Assembly: GCA_017509065.1 (NCBI GenBank)
Contig: JAFWQM010000102.1
Location: forward strand, 1 to 16,287
Direction of reading: 5' to 3'
From: Clostridia bacterium
Lineage (GTDB): Bacteria > Bacillota_A > Clostridia > Christensenellales > Aristaeellaceae
Length of the DNA: 16,287 nucleotides
Shown here piece after piece: positions 1 through 7,345 of this stretch. Positions within the stretch are counted from its first letter, which is position 1; every line of letters starts with the position of its first letter. The notes under the pieces are model-generated. The model was given only the letters and a program-made list of their open reading frames with translations. It did not search any database and was not told the DNA's origin. The translations under genes and the position numbers were made by a program.

Positions 1-16
1 CCGCCCGGCCTCCGCT

Positions 17-41
17 AAAAACAATCCACCGGATTGTTTTT
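17..41. repeat. REP-like short hairpin
   Basis: AAAAACAATCC (17-27) and GGATTGTTTTT (31-41) form a perfect 11-bp stem with a 3-base loop. The flanks add partial GC pairing (GGCC at 7-10 and near 52-55). It could work as a bidirectional terminator, having A and T runs at its ends, but no gene in the window ends on it. Short palindromes of this kind commonly recur between genes in Clostridia; that is an inference, as only one copy is visible here. Confidence 0.5.
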
Positions 42-204
42 CGAGCGCTTCGGCCCCAGTATTCCTGCGGTTTCGTTCCTTGTCTGGAACGATTTCTCAT
101 CCCGCATCTGAATTCACGATTCAATTGGGCGAGCAATAATCCGCATACCCCCAGTTATGCTTGGGAAAGAGGAACAAGCAGAAACGATGGAATGTAAAGA
201 AAAG

Positions 205-261
205 CCTCCTATGGTATGATTGGCAAGGTTTCTAAGACCAAACCAAATGAACCATAGGAGG
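205..261 (+). promoter_or_regulatory. Hairpin sequestering a Shine-Dalgarno sequence
   Basis: CCTCCTATGGT (205-215) is the exact complement of ACCATAGGAGG (251-261). Further pairing inside (ATTGG with CCAAAT, and GGT with ACC) would make a tiered hairpin. The right arm contains AGGAGG, an ideal Shine-Dalgarno, 7-8 bases before ATACGG at 269, where a start codon would be expected. Such sequestration is typical of insertion-sequence leaders, where it blocks translation from read-through transcripts. No intact gene follows, so this is probably a remnant. Confidence 0.5.
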
Positions 262-409
262 TATCCAATACGGAAATACAATCATGAGCGGGAAGAAGAA
301 TCGTATAATCAATCCGGAACGATGAAGTAGCCTTATCGTAAATCCCGCCAGCAACATGCTTTCGATATTGTCTTTAGGCATCAAATATTCACATTTTATA
401 GGGAAGATA

Positions 410-2197
410 TCAAACCAGCTTCTTCAAATCCTCCACAGTCTCCGCGAACACGCGCATGGCGTCTTTGATGGCGTCCGGTTTTTCCATGTCCACGCCCGCG
501 TAGCGAAGCGCCTCGATGGGCGGCACGGAGCAGCCTGCGGAGAGGAATTTTTTATAGTCTTTGACGGCGGGTTCTCCCTCGTTCAATATTCGGGTGGCGA
601 TGGCGACGGCGGCGGAAAATCCGGTGGCATACTGGTACACATAGAAATTGCGGTAGAAGTGGGGAATGCGCATCCATTCGCTGGCGATCAGCTGATCGAC
701 CTCGCATCCGCCGCCATAATACTTCTCGTTGAGGCCGTAATACATCTTGCTGAGGGATTCCTTCGTCAGCGCTTCGCCGCGCTCGTACATGGCGTGGGAC
801 TCCTTCTCGAAGGCGGCGAACATGGTCTGGCGGAACACGGTGGTGCGGAATTCCTCCAGGAGCTGATTGCACAGGAAAGCAGAGGCGGTGGGATTATCCG
901 CATACTTTTTCATCAGGTGACGCATGAGCAGTACTTCATTGCAGGTGGAAGCCACCTCGGCGACAAAGAGGGAGTAATGGGATTTGGCGTAGGGCTGGGC
1001 CTGGTTGCTGTAATAGGTGTGCAGGCTGTGGCCCAGTTCGTGGGCGACCGTCATGGCGCCGCCCAGATCGTCGGTGTGGTTCAGGAGCACGTAAGGATGC
1101 GCGCCGTAACAGCCCCAGGAATAGGCGCCGCTGCGCTTGTTTTTGTTTTCGTACACATCGATCCAGCCGCCCGCGTAGCCCTCCCGGAGCTTTTCGATGT
1201 ATTCCTCTCCCAGAGGAGCGAGTCCTTCGCAGACCAGCTCGAAGGCTTCGGGAAAGGTCATCTTCATGTCGAAATCTGCGATCATGGGCACATACAGGTC
1301 ATACATGTGAACGGCGTCGATGCCCAGCTTTTTCCGTCGTATATTCATGTATTCCGTCATGGCGGGCAGCGCTTCCTCCACGGCGGAGAGCAGGTTGTCA
1401 TACACGCTTTCGGGGATTTCCAGCGGAGCCAGCGACGCCTGGCGGGCAGAATCGTAATGCCGCGCTTTGGCCATAAACACGGCGCGTTTCACAGCGCCCG
1501 CGTACATGGCGGTGACGGTGGAACCGAATTTCTCAAACGTGCCCATCATGCCCTCAAAAGCTTCTTTGCGGACTTCCCGGTTCCGGCTGCGGATCAGAGG
1601 GCCGTAGTTGCCATGGGTCAACTGTACCTTTTCTCCTTTTTCATCGGTGACCACAGGAAGGGGCAGATCAACGTTGTTGAACATGCCAAACACTTCGCCG
1701 GGCACGCTCATCACGTCGCCTGCCTGAGCCAGCAGCTTTTCCTGCTCGGCGGGGAGGGTGTGGGGCTTTTGCAGGAGAAGCAGGCGGATGGATTCGCTGT
1801 AATCGGCAAAGTCCGGGTCGTTCATCATGGCCCGCAGCTCTTCCTCGGGCAGGGCCAGTAATTCGGGATCCAGGAAGGAGGTCGCTGCCCGCGCCTTCAC
1901 GGCCAGGGACTGGAATTTCGCCGCCCGGGCCTGGCGCTCGGGGTCGCCGCTGTCTTCATCCTTGCGCATAAGGGCATAAGCGGCCAGATGGTCAAACTGC
2001 AATTCCAGCCTGTCCGCGTCCTGGATCGCCTGGCGCGGGTTCTCTTTTACGCGTCCCTGCCACGCGGCCATTTTCCCGATATCAGCCTGCGCCTGTTCGT
2101 AGGCCTGTTCATACGCTTCTTCTGTGGCGAAAATATCCTCCAGCCGCCACTGCCAACGGGGGTCCATATCTTTTCGGTTTTTCAGTTCCTTAGCCAT
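410..2197 (-). CDS. pepF: Oligoendopeptidase F (M3 family metallopeptidase)
   Basis: Cytoplasmic zinc metallopeptidase that cleaves peptides of roughly 7-17 residues, recycling imported or internally generated peptides. The 595-residue product has the usual PepF length of about 600. The M3 zinc site is intact: His386-Glu387-x-x-His390 in AHELGHSLHTYY, with the third ligand Glu414 in FVAEVASTCNE 24 residues after the second histidine, as the family expects. The N-terminal half has the helical PepF domain and there is no signal peptide. ATG is preceded by GGAGGACTGAGT, which overlaps the last codons of the Ppx-like gene two bases upstream, so the two are probably co-translated. It is the last gene of the minus-strand run. 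Family assignment is secure; the natural substrate is not known from sequence. Confidence 0.96.
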   Translation of the reverse strand: MAKELKNRKDMDPRWQWRLEDIFATEEAYEQAYEQAQADIGKMAAWQGRVKENPRQAIQDADRLELQFDHLAAYALMRKDEDSGDPERQARAAKFQSLAVKARAATSFLDPELLALPEEELRAMMNDPDFADYSESIRLLLLQKPHTLPAEQEKLLAQAGDVMSVPGEVFGMFNNVDLPLPVVTDEKGEKVQLTHGNYGPLIRSRNREVRKEAFEGMMGTFEKFGSTVTAMYAGAVKRAVFMAKARHYDSARQASLAPLEIPESVYDNLLSAVEEALPAMTEYMNIRRKKLGIDAVHMYDLYVPMIADFDMKMTFPEAFELVCEGLAPLGEEYIEKLREGYAGGWIDVYENKNKRSGAYSWGCYGAHPYVLLNHTDDLGGAMTVAHELGHSLHTYYSNQAQPYAKSHYSLFVAEVASTCNEVLLMRHLMKKYADNPTASAFLCNQLLEEFRTTVFRQTMFAAFEKESHAMYERGEALTKESLSKMYYGLNEKYYGGGCEVDQLIASEWMRIPHFYRNFYVYQYATGFSAAVAIATRILNEGEPAVKDYKKFLSAGCSVPPIEALRYAGVDMEKPDAIKDAMRVFAETVEDLKKLV

Positions 2198-2199
2198 AC

Positions 2200-3096
2200 T
2201 CAGTCCTCCTTACTGATATTCAATAAATAACCGTCCAGGTTGATTTTTCCAGAAATAGTAATTTCACCAAGGCTGCAAAGTGCCATACCGGTGATCAGGA
2301 TACACAGGCCATGCGGGAAATGGAGCGCCCTTGCCGGCGGCAGGCCGGGCACGCGCATCCGCTCCTCCAGCGTCATGGACGACAGCCGCGTCAGCTGGTC
2401 AGCGGCAGTCTCGCGGGTGACGATTTTGCCTTCCACCGTTTCCCCATGCGCTTCATAGCCCATCATGATCGCCGCGGCAGTGGTGCAGGTGCCGCCAAGA
2501 CCAATCATGGCGGGGGCGGGCGGAAGGGATGAAAGCCGTTCAGCGTAAGGCGTCATGATTTCCCTGCAGATGTTCAGCGCTTTTTCAGCGTCCTCCGGGC
2601 TGCCGATGGGCTGCATTTTCAGCAGTCTGGACGCACCGAGCTGCATACTGACCGCCCATTCCACCCGATTGTTTTCGCCAACCGTCCATTCGGTGGAACC
2701 GCCGCCGATGTCCATGACCAGCCTTCTTTTTCCCTCGGACACCGCCATGAACGCCAAATGCGCTTCCTCCTCGCCGGAGATAATGCGCAGCGTAAGACCG
2801 GTCAATTCCTTGATGCGGCTCGCGAACTGATCGCTGTTTCGCGCGTCGCGCGTTGCGCTGGTGGCGAACAGATCCACCGTTTCCGCGCCATAGGTGACCG
2901 CAGCTCGATATAGCGATGCGACGGCCTGAGCCGTCGATTCCAGCTTTTCAGGCGAGATATTCCCCTCTTTATCCAGACCTAAAAAAAGCCGCGTTTCCTC
3001 GCGGCCCCTGATTTGATCGCGAAGCTTACCGCCCGCCGTTTCGGCGGCAAGCATCCGCGTGGAGTTTGACCCGATGGCAATTGCGGCGCGTTTCAT
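2200..3096 (-). CDS. Ppx/GppA family phosphatase-like protein
   Basis: Member of the ASKHA-fold exopolyphosphatase / guanosine pentaphosphate phosphatase family, which hydrolyses inorganic polyphosphate or pppGpp. It is 298 residues, the length of the short two-domain forms. Visible motifs are the phosphate-1 loop IGSNSTRML (8-16), the TSATRDARNS segment (79-88), ISGEEEAHL (106-114) with the catalytic-type glutamate, MDIGGGSTEW (128-137), and a second glycine-rich loop IGLGGTCTT near 197-205. One residue is odd: the aspartate normally two positions before the first glycine (AIDxGSNS) is Ala7, from a GCC codon, which may weaken metal binding. The ATG overlaps the stop of the DivIC-like gene (ATGA), and pepF follows after two bases, so the three are one operon. 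Which substrate it uses, or whether it is active, cannot be decided from sequence. Confidence 0.9.
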   Translation of the reverse strand: MKRAAIAIGSNSTRMLAAETAGGKLRDQIRGREETRLFLGLDKEGNISPEKLESTAQAVASLYRAAVTYGAETVDLFATSATRDARNSDQFASRIKELTGLTLRIISGEEEAHLAFMAVSEGKRRLVMDIGGGSTEWTVGENNRVEWAVSMQLGASRLLKMQPIGSPEDAEKALNICREIMTPYAERLSSLPPAPAMIGLGGTCTTAAAIMMGYEAHGETVEGKIVTRETAADQLTRLSSMTLEERMRVPGLPPARALHFPHGLCILITGMALCSLGEITISGKINLDGYLLNISKED

Positions 3097-3476
3097 CCTT
3101 CCGTATCCTCCCCAACCGGTTCCGGTTCGGTTTCCGGCCCCGTTTCAGCTTCCAGTTCGATTTCCTGTCCCGGCATTTCGCCCGGTGCGTACAGCGCTTC
3201 CGGGTTCACCACCACAAAGCGGGTCTCTCCCGGCATCAGAAATCTGTTTTCCTTCCGCGCCATCATGCGAATATAACTGTCCGTGTTCATCACGGAGATT
3301 TCCTGTTTCATATTGCCGTTTTCAGTTTCCAGCGCCAGCTGCTTCAGCCGCGTTTCCCGCGCCGTATCCTCCAGCACCGCTATCTCCTGATCCAGCCGGT
3401 TCAGCGTCATCAGTCCGGCGGCAATGATCACACAGGCGATCACGATAACATAAAAAACCCTGATGCGTTTTCTCAC
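3093..3476 (-). CDS. DivIC/FtsB-like septum formation initiator protein
   Basis: Small bitopic division protein of the FtsL/DivIC type. In the family these form a coiled-coil complex with FtsL and DivIB/FtsQ at the septum and activate peptidoglycan synthesis. The order of parts fits: a short basic N-terminus (RKRIR), one membrane span at about 7-22 (VFYVIVIACVIIAAG), a heptad-like coiled coil at about 25-60, and then a segment with the family-like YIRMMARKENRFLMPGETRFV pattern split over about 66-86. The last ~25 residues are an acidic Pro/Glu-rich tail, probably disordered. I chose GTG at 3476 because GGAAGGAGG lies just upstream; a TTG at 3494 would put the ribosome binding site inside the gene. 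This gives 127 residues. The stop overlaps the next start as ATGA. Confidence 0.82.
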   Translation of the reverse strand: MRKRIRVFYVIVIACVIIAAGLMTLNRLDQEIAVLEDTARETRLKQLALETENGNMKQEISVMNTDSYIRMMARKENRFLMPGETRFVVVNPEALYAPGEMPGQEIELEAETGPETEPEPVGEDTEG

Positions 3477-3554
3477 GTTATCGCCTCCTTCCAATATTGG
3501 GTATTCGCCGGAAGCGCTGTTTTTCCTGCGTGCTGTCCGTAAATCATTTCGTCC

Positions 3555-5450
3555 TCACGCGCTCTGGCCTTTCAGCAGTTGCTGTTTGGTATATTGGAGG
3601 GTGTAAAGCTGGTAATACTGCCCCTTCTGATGCAGCAGCTCCTGGTGGCTGCCCTGCTCCTGAATGACGCCGTTTGACAGCACGATAATGTTGTCGGCGT
3701 GCTGGATGGTGGAAAGGCGGTGGGCAACGATCAGCATGGTACCGATGGACTTGATCTTTTCCAGCGAGTCCTGAATGAGCAGTTCGGTTTCGGTGTCGAT
3801 GTTGGCGGTGGCTTCGTCCAGGATGATCACCGAGGGCTTATGGATGATGGTGCGGGCGAAGGACAGCAATTGCCGCTGGCCGGCGGAGAAGTTGTTGCCC
3901 CGCTCGCGGACAGGCTCGTCCAGGCCCTTCTCCAGTTTGCAGATGAAGGAATCGGCGTTCACATATCTGCACGCCGCCATCACTTCCTCGTCGGAAATGC
4001 CTTCTTCCCTGAGTAAAATGTTGCTGCGGATGTCGCCGGAGAACAGGAAAACGTCTTGCAGCATCTGGCCGAAATGCTTTCTCAGAGAGGCGATTTTGAT
4101 CTTTTTAATGTCCATTCCGTCAATCAGAATTTGACCTTTCTGAATGTCGTAGTTCCGGCAGATGAGGGAAAGAATCGTGGTCTTGCCGCTGCCCGTCGCG
4201 CCGACGAAAGCCACTGTCTGTTTGGGCAGGATATGGAAGGACACGCCTTTCAGCACCCATTCGTCAGGCTTATAGGAGAACCACACGTCCCTGAATTCGA
4301 TTTCGCCCCTGATTTCATCCAGCTCCACCGCTTCCGGCTCGTCCACGATTTCGGGCTGCATGTCCATGACGGTGAAGATTTTTTCGGCGGCGGCGAAGGA
4401 GCGCTGAAGCTGGTCAAACTGTTCTGCCAGCGCCTGGATGGGGTTGAAGAACCGGGAGATGTACATGTAGAATGATACCAGAATCCCGGATGTGATGCGC
4501 TGGCCCAGGAAAAGGGTATCCTGGATATAGCCCTTGCCGCCGAGGTACAAAAGGCACATGACAGAAGAATAGTACAGCATGTACATCAGCGGGCGGAAAA
4601 TGCCGAACACCAGCATCCGGGCGCGCTTGGCGCTCCGCAGTTTCTTGCTCTTCACCAGGAAGTCCGCCATCTTTCTGTCTTCCCGGTTGAAGATCTGAGT
4701 GATCTTGATGCCGGAGAGGTTTTCGGAAAGATAGGTATTGATGTCCGTGGTAGCGTCGTTCACCTTGCGATGGACTTTCCGGGAGAACTTGCGGAAGATC
4801 ACCGTGAACAGCACCACGAAGGGCACGAAGCACAGCACCATGAGGGTCAGCGCGTAGTTCAGCAGCAGCATGGCTCCCAGCACGCCGAAAATGACCATCG
4901 TGTTCTTCGCCAAGGTCACCAGGATATTGGTGAACATGAAGGAAATGGCATTGGGGTCGTTGCTGACGCGGGTGACCAGCTTGCCCACGGGAAGGCCGTT
5001 CAATTGCTCCTGGGACAAAGATTCAATGTGGGTGAAAATGTCCTGCCGCAGGGCGGAAAGGATTTTCTGGCCCGTCTTTTGCAGGATCATGGCCTGGGCG
5101 TAGGTGCAGACGAGGCTGACAATCAAAATACCCGCGTACACCGCCACAACGGAGAACAGATAAGGAAGCTCAAACTGCCCTTTCACCGTTTCCTCGATGT
5201 GGCCCACCAGCAGCGGTGAAATCAGGTCGTAGCCGATGGACAGGAGCATCACGATAAAAACCAGGGCAAATTCCTTTTTGTAGGGCTTCGCGTAGGCCAT
5301 CAGGCGTTTGATGATTTCCCGGTCATCCATGTGGCGGTCATAGCCCATGGACTCTTTCTTGTTCTTTTCCAGCGCGTAGGCCAGGGTGAAGATCAGGGCG
5401 AACACGCCGATGATGGCTCCCACGATCAGAATCGGAAGATACTCAGTCAA
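3555..5450 (-). CDS. ABC exporter half-transporter with the canonical catalytic site
   Basis: Membrane domain fused to an ATPase domain, of the type I (multidrug/lipid) exporter family. The ATPase part has Walker A GATGSGKT (about 417-424), a Q-loop at LQDVFLF, a degenerate signature FSAGQ (521-525), Walker B VIILDE with Asp545 and the catalytic Glu546, and the switch histidine in VAHRLSTI. I chose TTG at 5450, with AGGAAGGAG eight bases upstream and an 8-base overlap with the preceding gene. An ATG at 5531 would extend the protein over the partner's coding end with an implausible Trp/Cys/Lys-rich stretch. The 631-residue product starts with an extra hydrophobic helix (about residues 5-25) and a charged linker before the standard six spans. 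Together with the upstream gene it should form a heterodimer. Substrate unknown. Confidence 0.93.
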   Translation of the reverse strand: MTEYLPILIVGAIIGVFALIFTLAYALEKNKKESMGYDRHMDDREIIKRLMAYAKPYKKEFALVFIVMLLSIGYDLISPLLVGHIEETVKGQFELPYLFSVVAVYAGILIVSLVCTYAQAMILQKTGQKILSALRQDIFTHIESLSQEQLNGLPVGKLVTRVSNDPNAISFMFTNILVTLAKNTMVIFGVLGAMLLLNYALTLMVLCFVPFVVLFTVIFRKFSRKVHRKVNDATTDINTYLSENLSGIKITQIFNREDRKMADFLVKSKKLRSAKRARMLVFGIFRPLMYMLYYSSVMCLLYLGGKGYIQDTLFLGQRITSGILVSFYMYISRFFNPIQALAEQFDQLQRSFAAAEKIFTVMDMQPEIVDEPEAVELDEIRGEIEFRDVWFSYKPDEWVLKGVSFHILPKQTVAFVGATGSGKTTILSLICRNYDIQKGQILIDGMDIKKIKIASLRKHFGQMLQDVFLFSGDIRSNILLREEGISDEEVMAACRYVNADSFICKLEKGLDEPVRERGNNFSAGQRQLLSFARTIIHKPSVIILDEATANIDTETELLIQDSLEKIKSIGTMLIVAHRLSTIQHADNIIVLSNGVIQEQGSHQELLHQKGQYYQLYTLQYTKQQLLKGQSA

Positions 5451-7224
5451 GGCCGTTCGCTCCTTCCTCTTCCAGCTTTTGCAGCTCCACCATCTTTTTG
5501 TATTCGGGGCAGGACACCAGCAGTTCTTCATGTTTTCCCATGGCGGAAAGGCGTCCGTCGTCGATGAACAGGATCAAATCCATCCGCTCGATGGTGGAAA
5601 TGCGGTGGGCGATGAGGATGGTGGTCTTGCCCTGCCGCGTCGTTTTCAGGTTTTCCAGGATGTTCTTTTCGGTCTTCGTGTCCACGGCGGACACAGAGTC
5701 GTCCAGGATCAAGATCGGCGCGTCCTTCATGAGCGCCCGGGCGATGGAAATGCGCTGCTTCTGCCCGCCGCTGACGGTCACGCCGCGCTCGCCTAAAACC
5801 GTATCGTAACCCTGCTGGAACTCAGAGATGTTGTCATGCACGTCGGAGAGCTTGGCCGCTTCCATGACGGCGTCCCGCTGTTCCTCATCCACGCCGAAGG
5901 CGATATTGTTGGCGATGGTATCGGAGAAGAGGAAGTTGTCCTGCGGCACGTAGGCGCAGCCCGCCCGGAGGGAGCGGATGGAAACGGTGTTCACGTCGTG
6001 GCCGTCCACGAACAGCGTTCCGTCGGGCACGTTGTAGGTACGCAGGATCAGGTCCACCAGCGTGGTTTTGCCGGAGCCGGTGCGGCCCACCAGTCCCACG
6101 TTCTGCCCCGCCTTGATGGTAAAGGACACGTCTTTCAGCGCGTCGAACTCCCCGTCCGGATAGCGGAAGCTGAGATGCCGGAATTCAATATCGCCCCGGA
6201 TACTTTGGAGGTCGGTTACGCCCGGCCGGTCCTTCACCGTCTGTTCCGCGTCCAGCAGTTCGCCGATGCGATCCAGGCTGGCCTTGCCCCGGCTGGTCAT
6301 GTCGATCAGCTCGGACACCGCCATGATGGGCCACACCACGGAGGTAAAGTACCCGATGAACTCCACCAGCTGGCCCGCGTTGAAAATGCCTTGATACACC
6401 AGATAACCGCCGTAACCCAGGATAATACAGATGACGCTTTCCACAAACAGCGTCACCAATATGCGCAGCAGCACGGCGGCTTTCGTGTGCTCCACGTTGG
6501 TCTTTTCGTTTTCCAGGTTCAGCTTTTTAAAGGCCATCAGTTCCTTGGTTTCCTTCACGAAGGCTTTCACCACGGCGATGCCGGAAAAGCTTTCCTGCGC
6601 GAAGTCGCTGAGCTTGGAAAACGCGGCCTGCCGGGCGTCCCATTTCCGCATCATGTGACGGCCCACCACGGAACTGATACCCATCAGCAAAGCCATGGGG
6701 ATCATGGAAAGCAGGGCCAGCGCCCAGCTCATCCGCCACATCTTGCTGACCGCCATCACGCCCAGCAGCAGCGCGTCAAAGAACATCAAGATGCCCCAGG
6801 CGAAGCATTCCTGCACTGTGTCCAGGTCGTTTGTGAACAGGCTCATGAGGGTGCCGACTTTGTTTACCTGATAATATTCCCGGCTGAGGAACCGCGCATT
6901 GTCGAACATGGCGTCCCGAAGGTCTGTTTCCACCCGGATGGCGGCCTCAAAAAAGCAGATGCGCCACAGGAACCGCCCGAACACCAGCGCCAGGATCGCG
7001 CCGACCATTGGCATACAGATGTTGTCCAGCAGGAATGGGATGTCGAACGCCGTTTCCACCCCGTCCATGACCACATAACCCTGGTTGATGCCGTTCACCG
7101 TCAGCTGGTACAGCCGGGGGATGACCAGTTGCAGATAGTCCACGATCCCCAGCGTCAGAATGCCGATGAGCAGAAAGACGCCGTATTTTAAATAAAACCT
7201 GTTGATGTGTTTCCCGAAAATCAT
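5443..7224 (-). CDS. ABC exporter half-transporter with a degenerate catalytic site
   Basis: First half of the heterodimeric exporter: six membrane spans, then an ATPase domain. Motifs are Walker A GRTGSGKT (about 380-387), Q-loop YVPQDNFLF, canonical signature VSGGQ (484-488), Walker B ILILDDS with Asp508, and the switch histidine in IAHRISTI. The residue after the Walker B aspartate is Asp509 rather than the catalytic Glu. That is the hallmark of the non-catalytic subunit in heterodimers such as BmrCD, LmrCD and TM287/288, and it matches the degenerate FSAGQ signature of the partner. I chose ATG at 7224 (593 residues) because GGAGG lies 11 bases upstream and a promoter ends near 7265; the ATG at 7266 overlaps the -10 box. 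Substrate unknown. Confidence 0.93.
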   Translation of the reverse strand: MIFGKHINRFYLKYGVFLLIGILTLGIVDYLQLVIPRLYQLTVNGINQGYVVMDGVETAFDIPFLLDNICMPMVGAILALVFGRFLWRICFFEAAIRVETDLRDAMFDNARFLSREYYQVNKVGTLMSLFTNDLDTVQECFAWGILMFFDALLLGVMAVSKMWRMSWALALLSMIPMALLMGISSVVGRHMMRKWDARQAAFSKLSDFAQESFSGIAVVKAFVKETKELMAFKKLNLENEKTNVEHTKAAVLLRILVTLFVESVICIILGYGGYLVYQGIFNAGQLVEFIGYFTSVVWPIMAVSELIDMTSRGKASLDRIGELLDAEQTVKDRPGVTDLQSIRGDIEFRHLSFRYPDGEFDALKDVSFTIKAGQNVGLVGRTGSGKTTLVDLILRTYNVPDGTLFVDGHDVNTVSIRSLRAGCAYVPQDNFLFSDTIANNIAFGVDEEQRDAVMEAAKLSDVHDNISEFQQGYDTVLGERGVTVSGGQKQRISIARALMKDAPILILDDSVSAVDTKTEKNILENLKTTRQGKTTILIAHRISTIERMDLILFIDDGRLSAMGKHEELLVSCPEYKKMVELQKLEEEGANGLD

Positions 7225-7264
7225 GAAACCGCTTTCCTCCGTTGCAATCACTGAAACGCCCTTC

Positions 7265-7293
7265 ATTATAATGATTCGTTAATCTTCCAGCAA
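7265..7293 (-). promoter_or_regulatory. Sigma-A-like promoter for the ABC transporter operon
   Basis: On the minus strand, TTGCTG (7293-7288) is followed after exactly 17 bases by a perfect TATAAT (7270-7265). Transcription would start near 7258, giving a leader of about 35 bases before the ATG at 7224. This supports the shorter start of the first transporter gene and separates it from the two-component pair upstream. Confidence 0.65.
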
Positions 7294-7345
7294 AGGGGCG
7301 GGAAAATAACACATCCAGGCGCTGTTTCAATGAATTTATTGCTTC

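Larger units (their letters stand above)
1..409. other. Gene-free stretch downstream of pepF
   Basis: I see no convincing gene here. It contains a short perfect hairpin (17-41) and a longer hairpin that hides a Shine-Dalgarno sequence (205-261), both listed separately. After the second hairpin, the plus frame from 269 (ATA where an ATG would be expected after the Shine-Dalgarno) reads about 20 charged residues to a TAG near 330 and then stays open for a while. This could be the decayed 5' end of a mobile-element gene, but I cannot identify it. No intrinsic terminator for the minus-strand pepF operon is obvious just below position 410. Confidence 0.4.

Noticed and set aside
356..1861. A 501-residue open frame on the plus strand opposite pepF
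   Set aside because: It is the antisense of a gene with intact zinc-site motifs, has no ribosome binding site, and its His/Gly/Val-rich composition is typical of GC-rich antisense frames.
5836..7191. A 451-residue plus-strand frame opposite the first ABC transporter gene
   Set aside because: The opposite strand encodes all ABC motifs in order. This frame has antisense-like His/Gln/Asp-rich composition and no recognisable domain.
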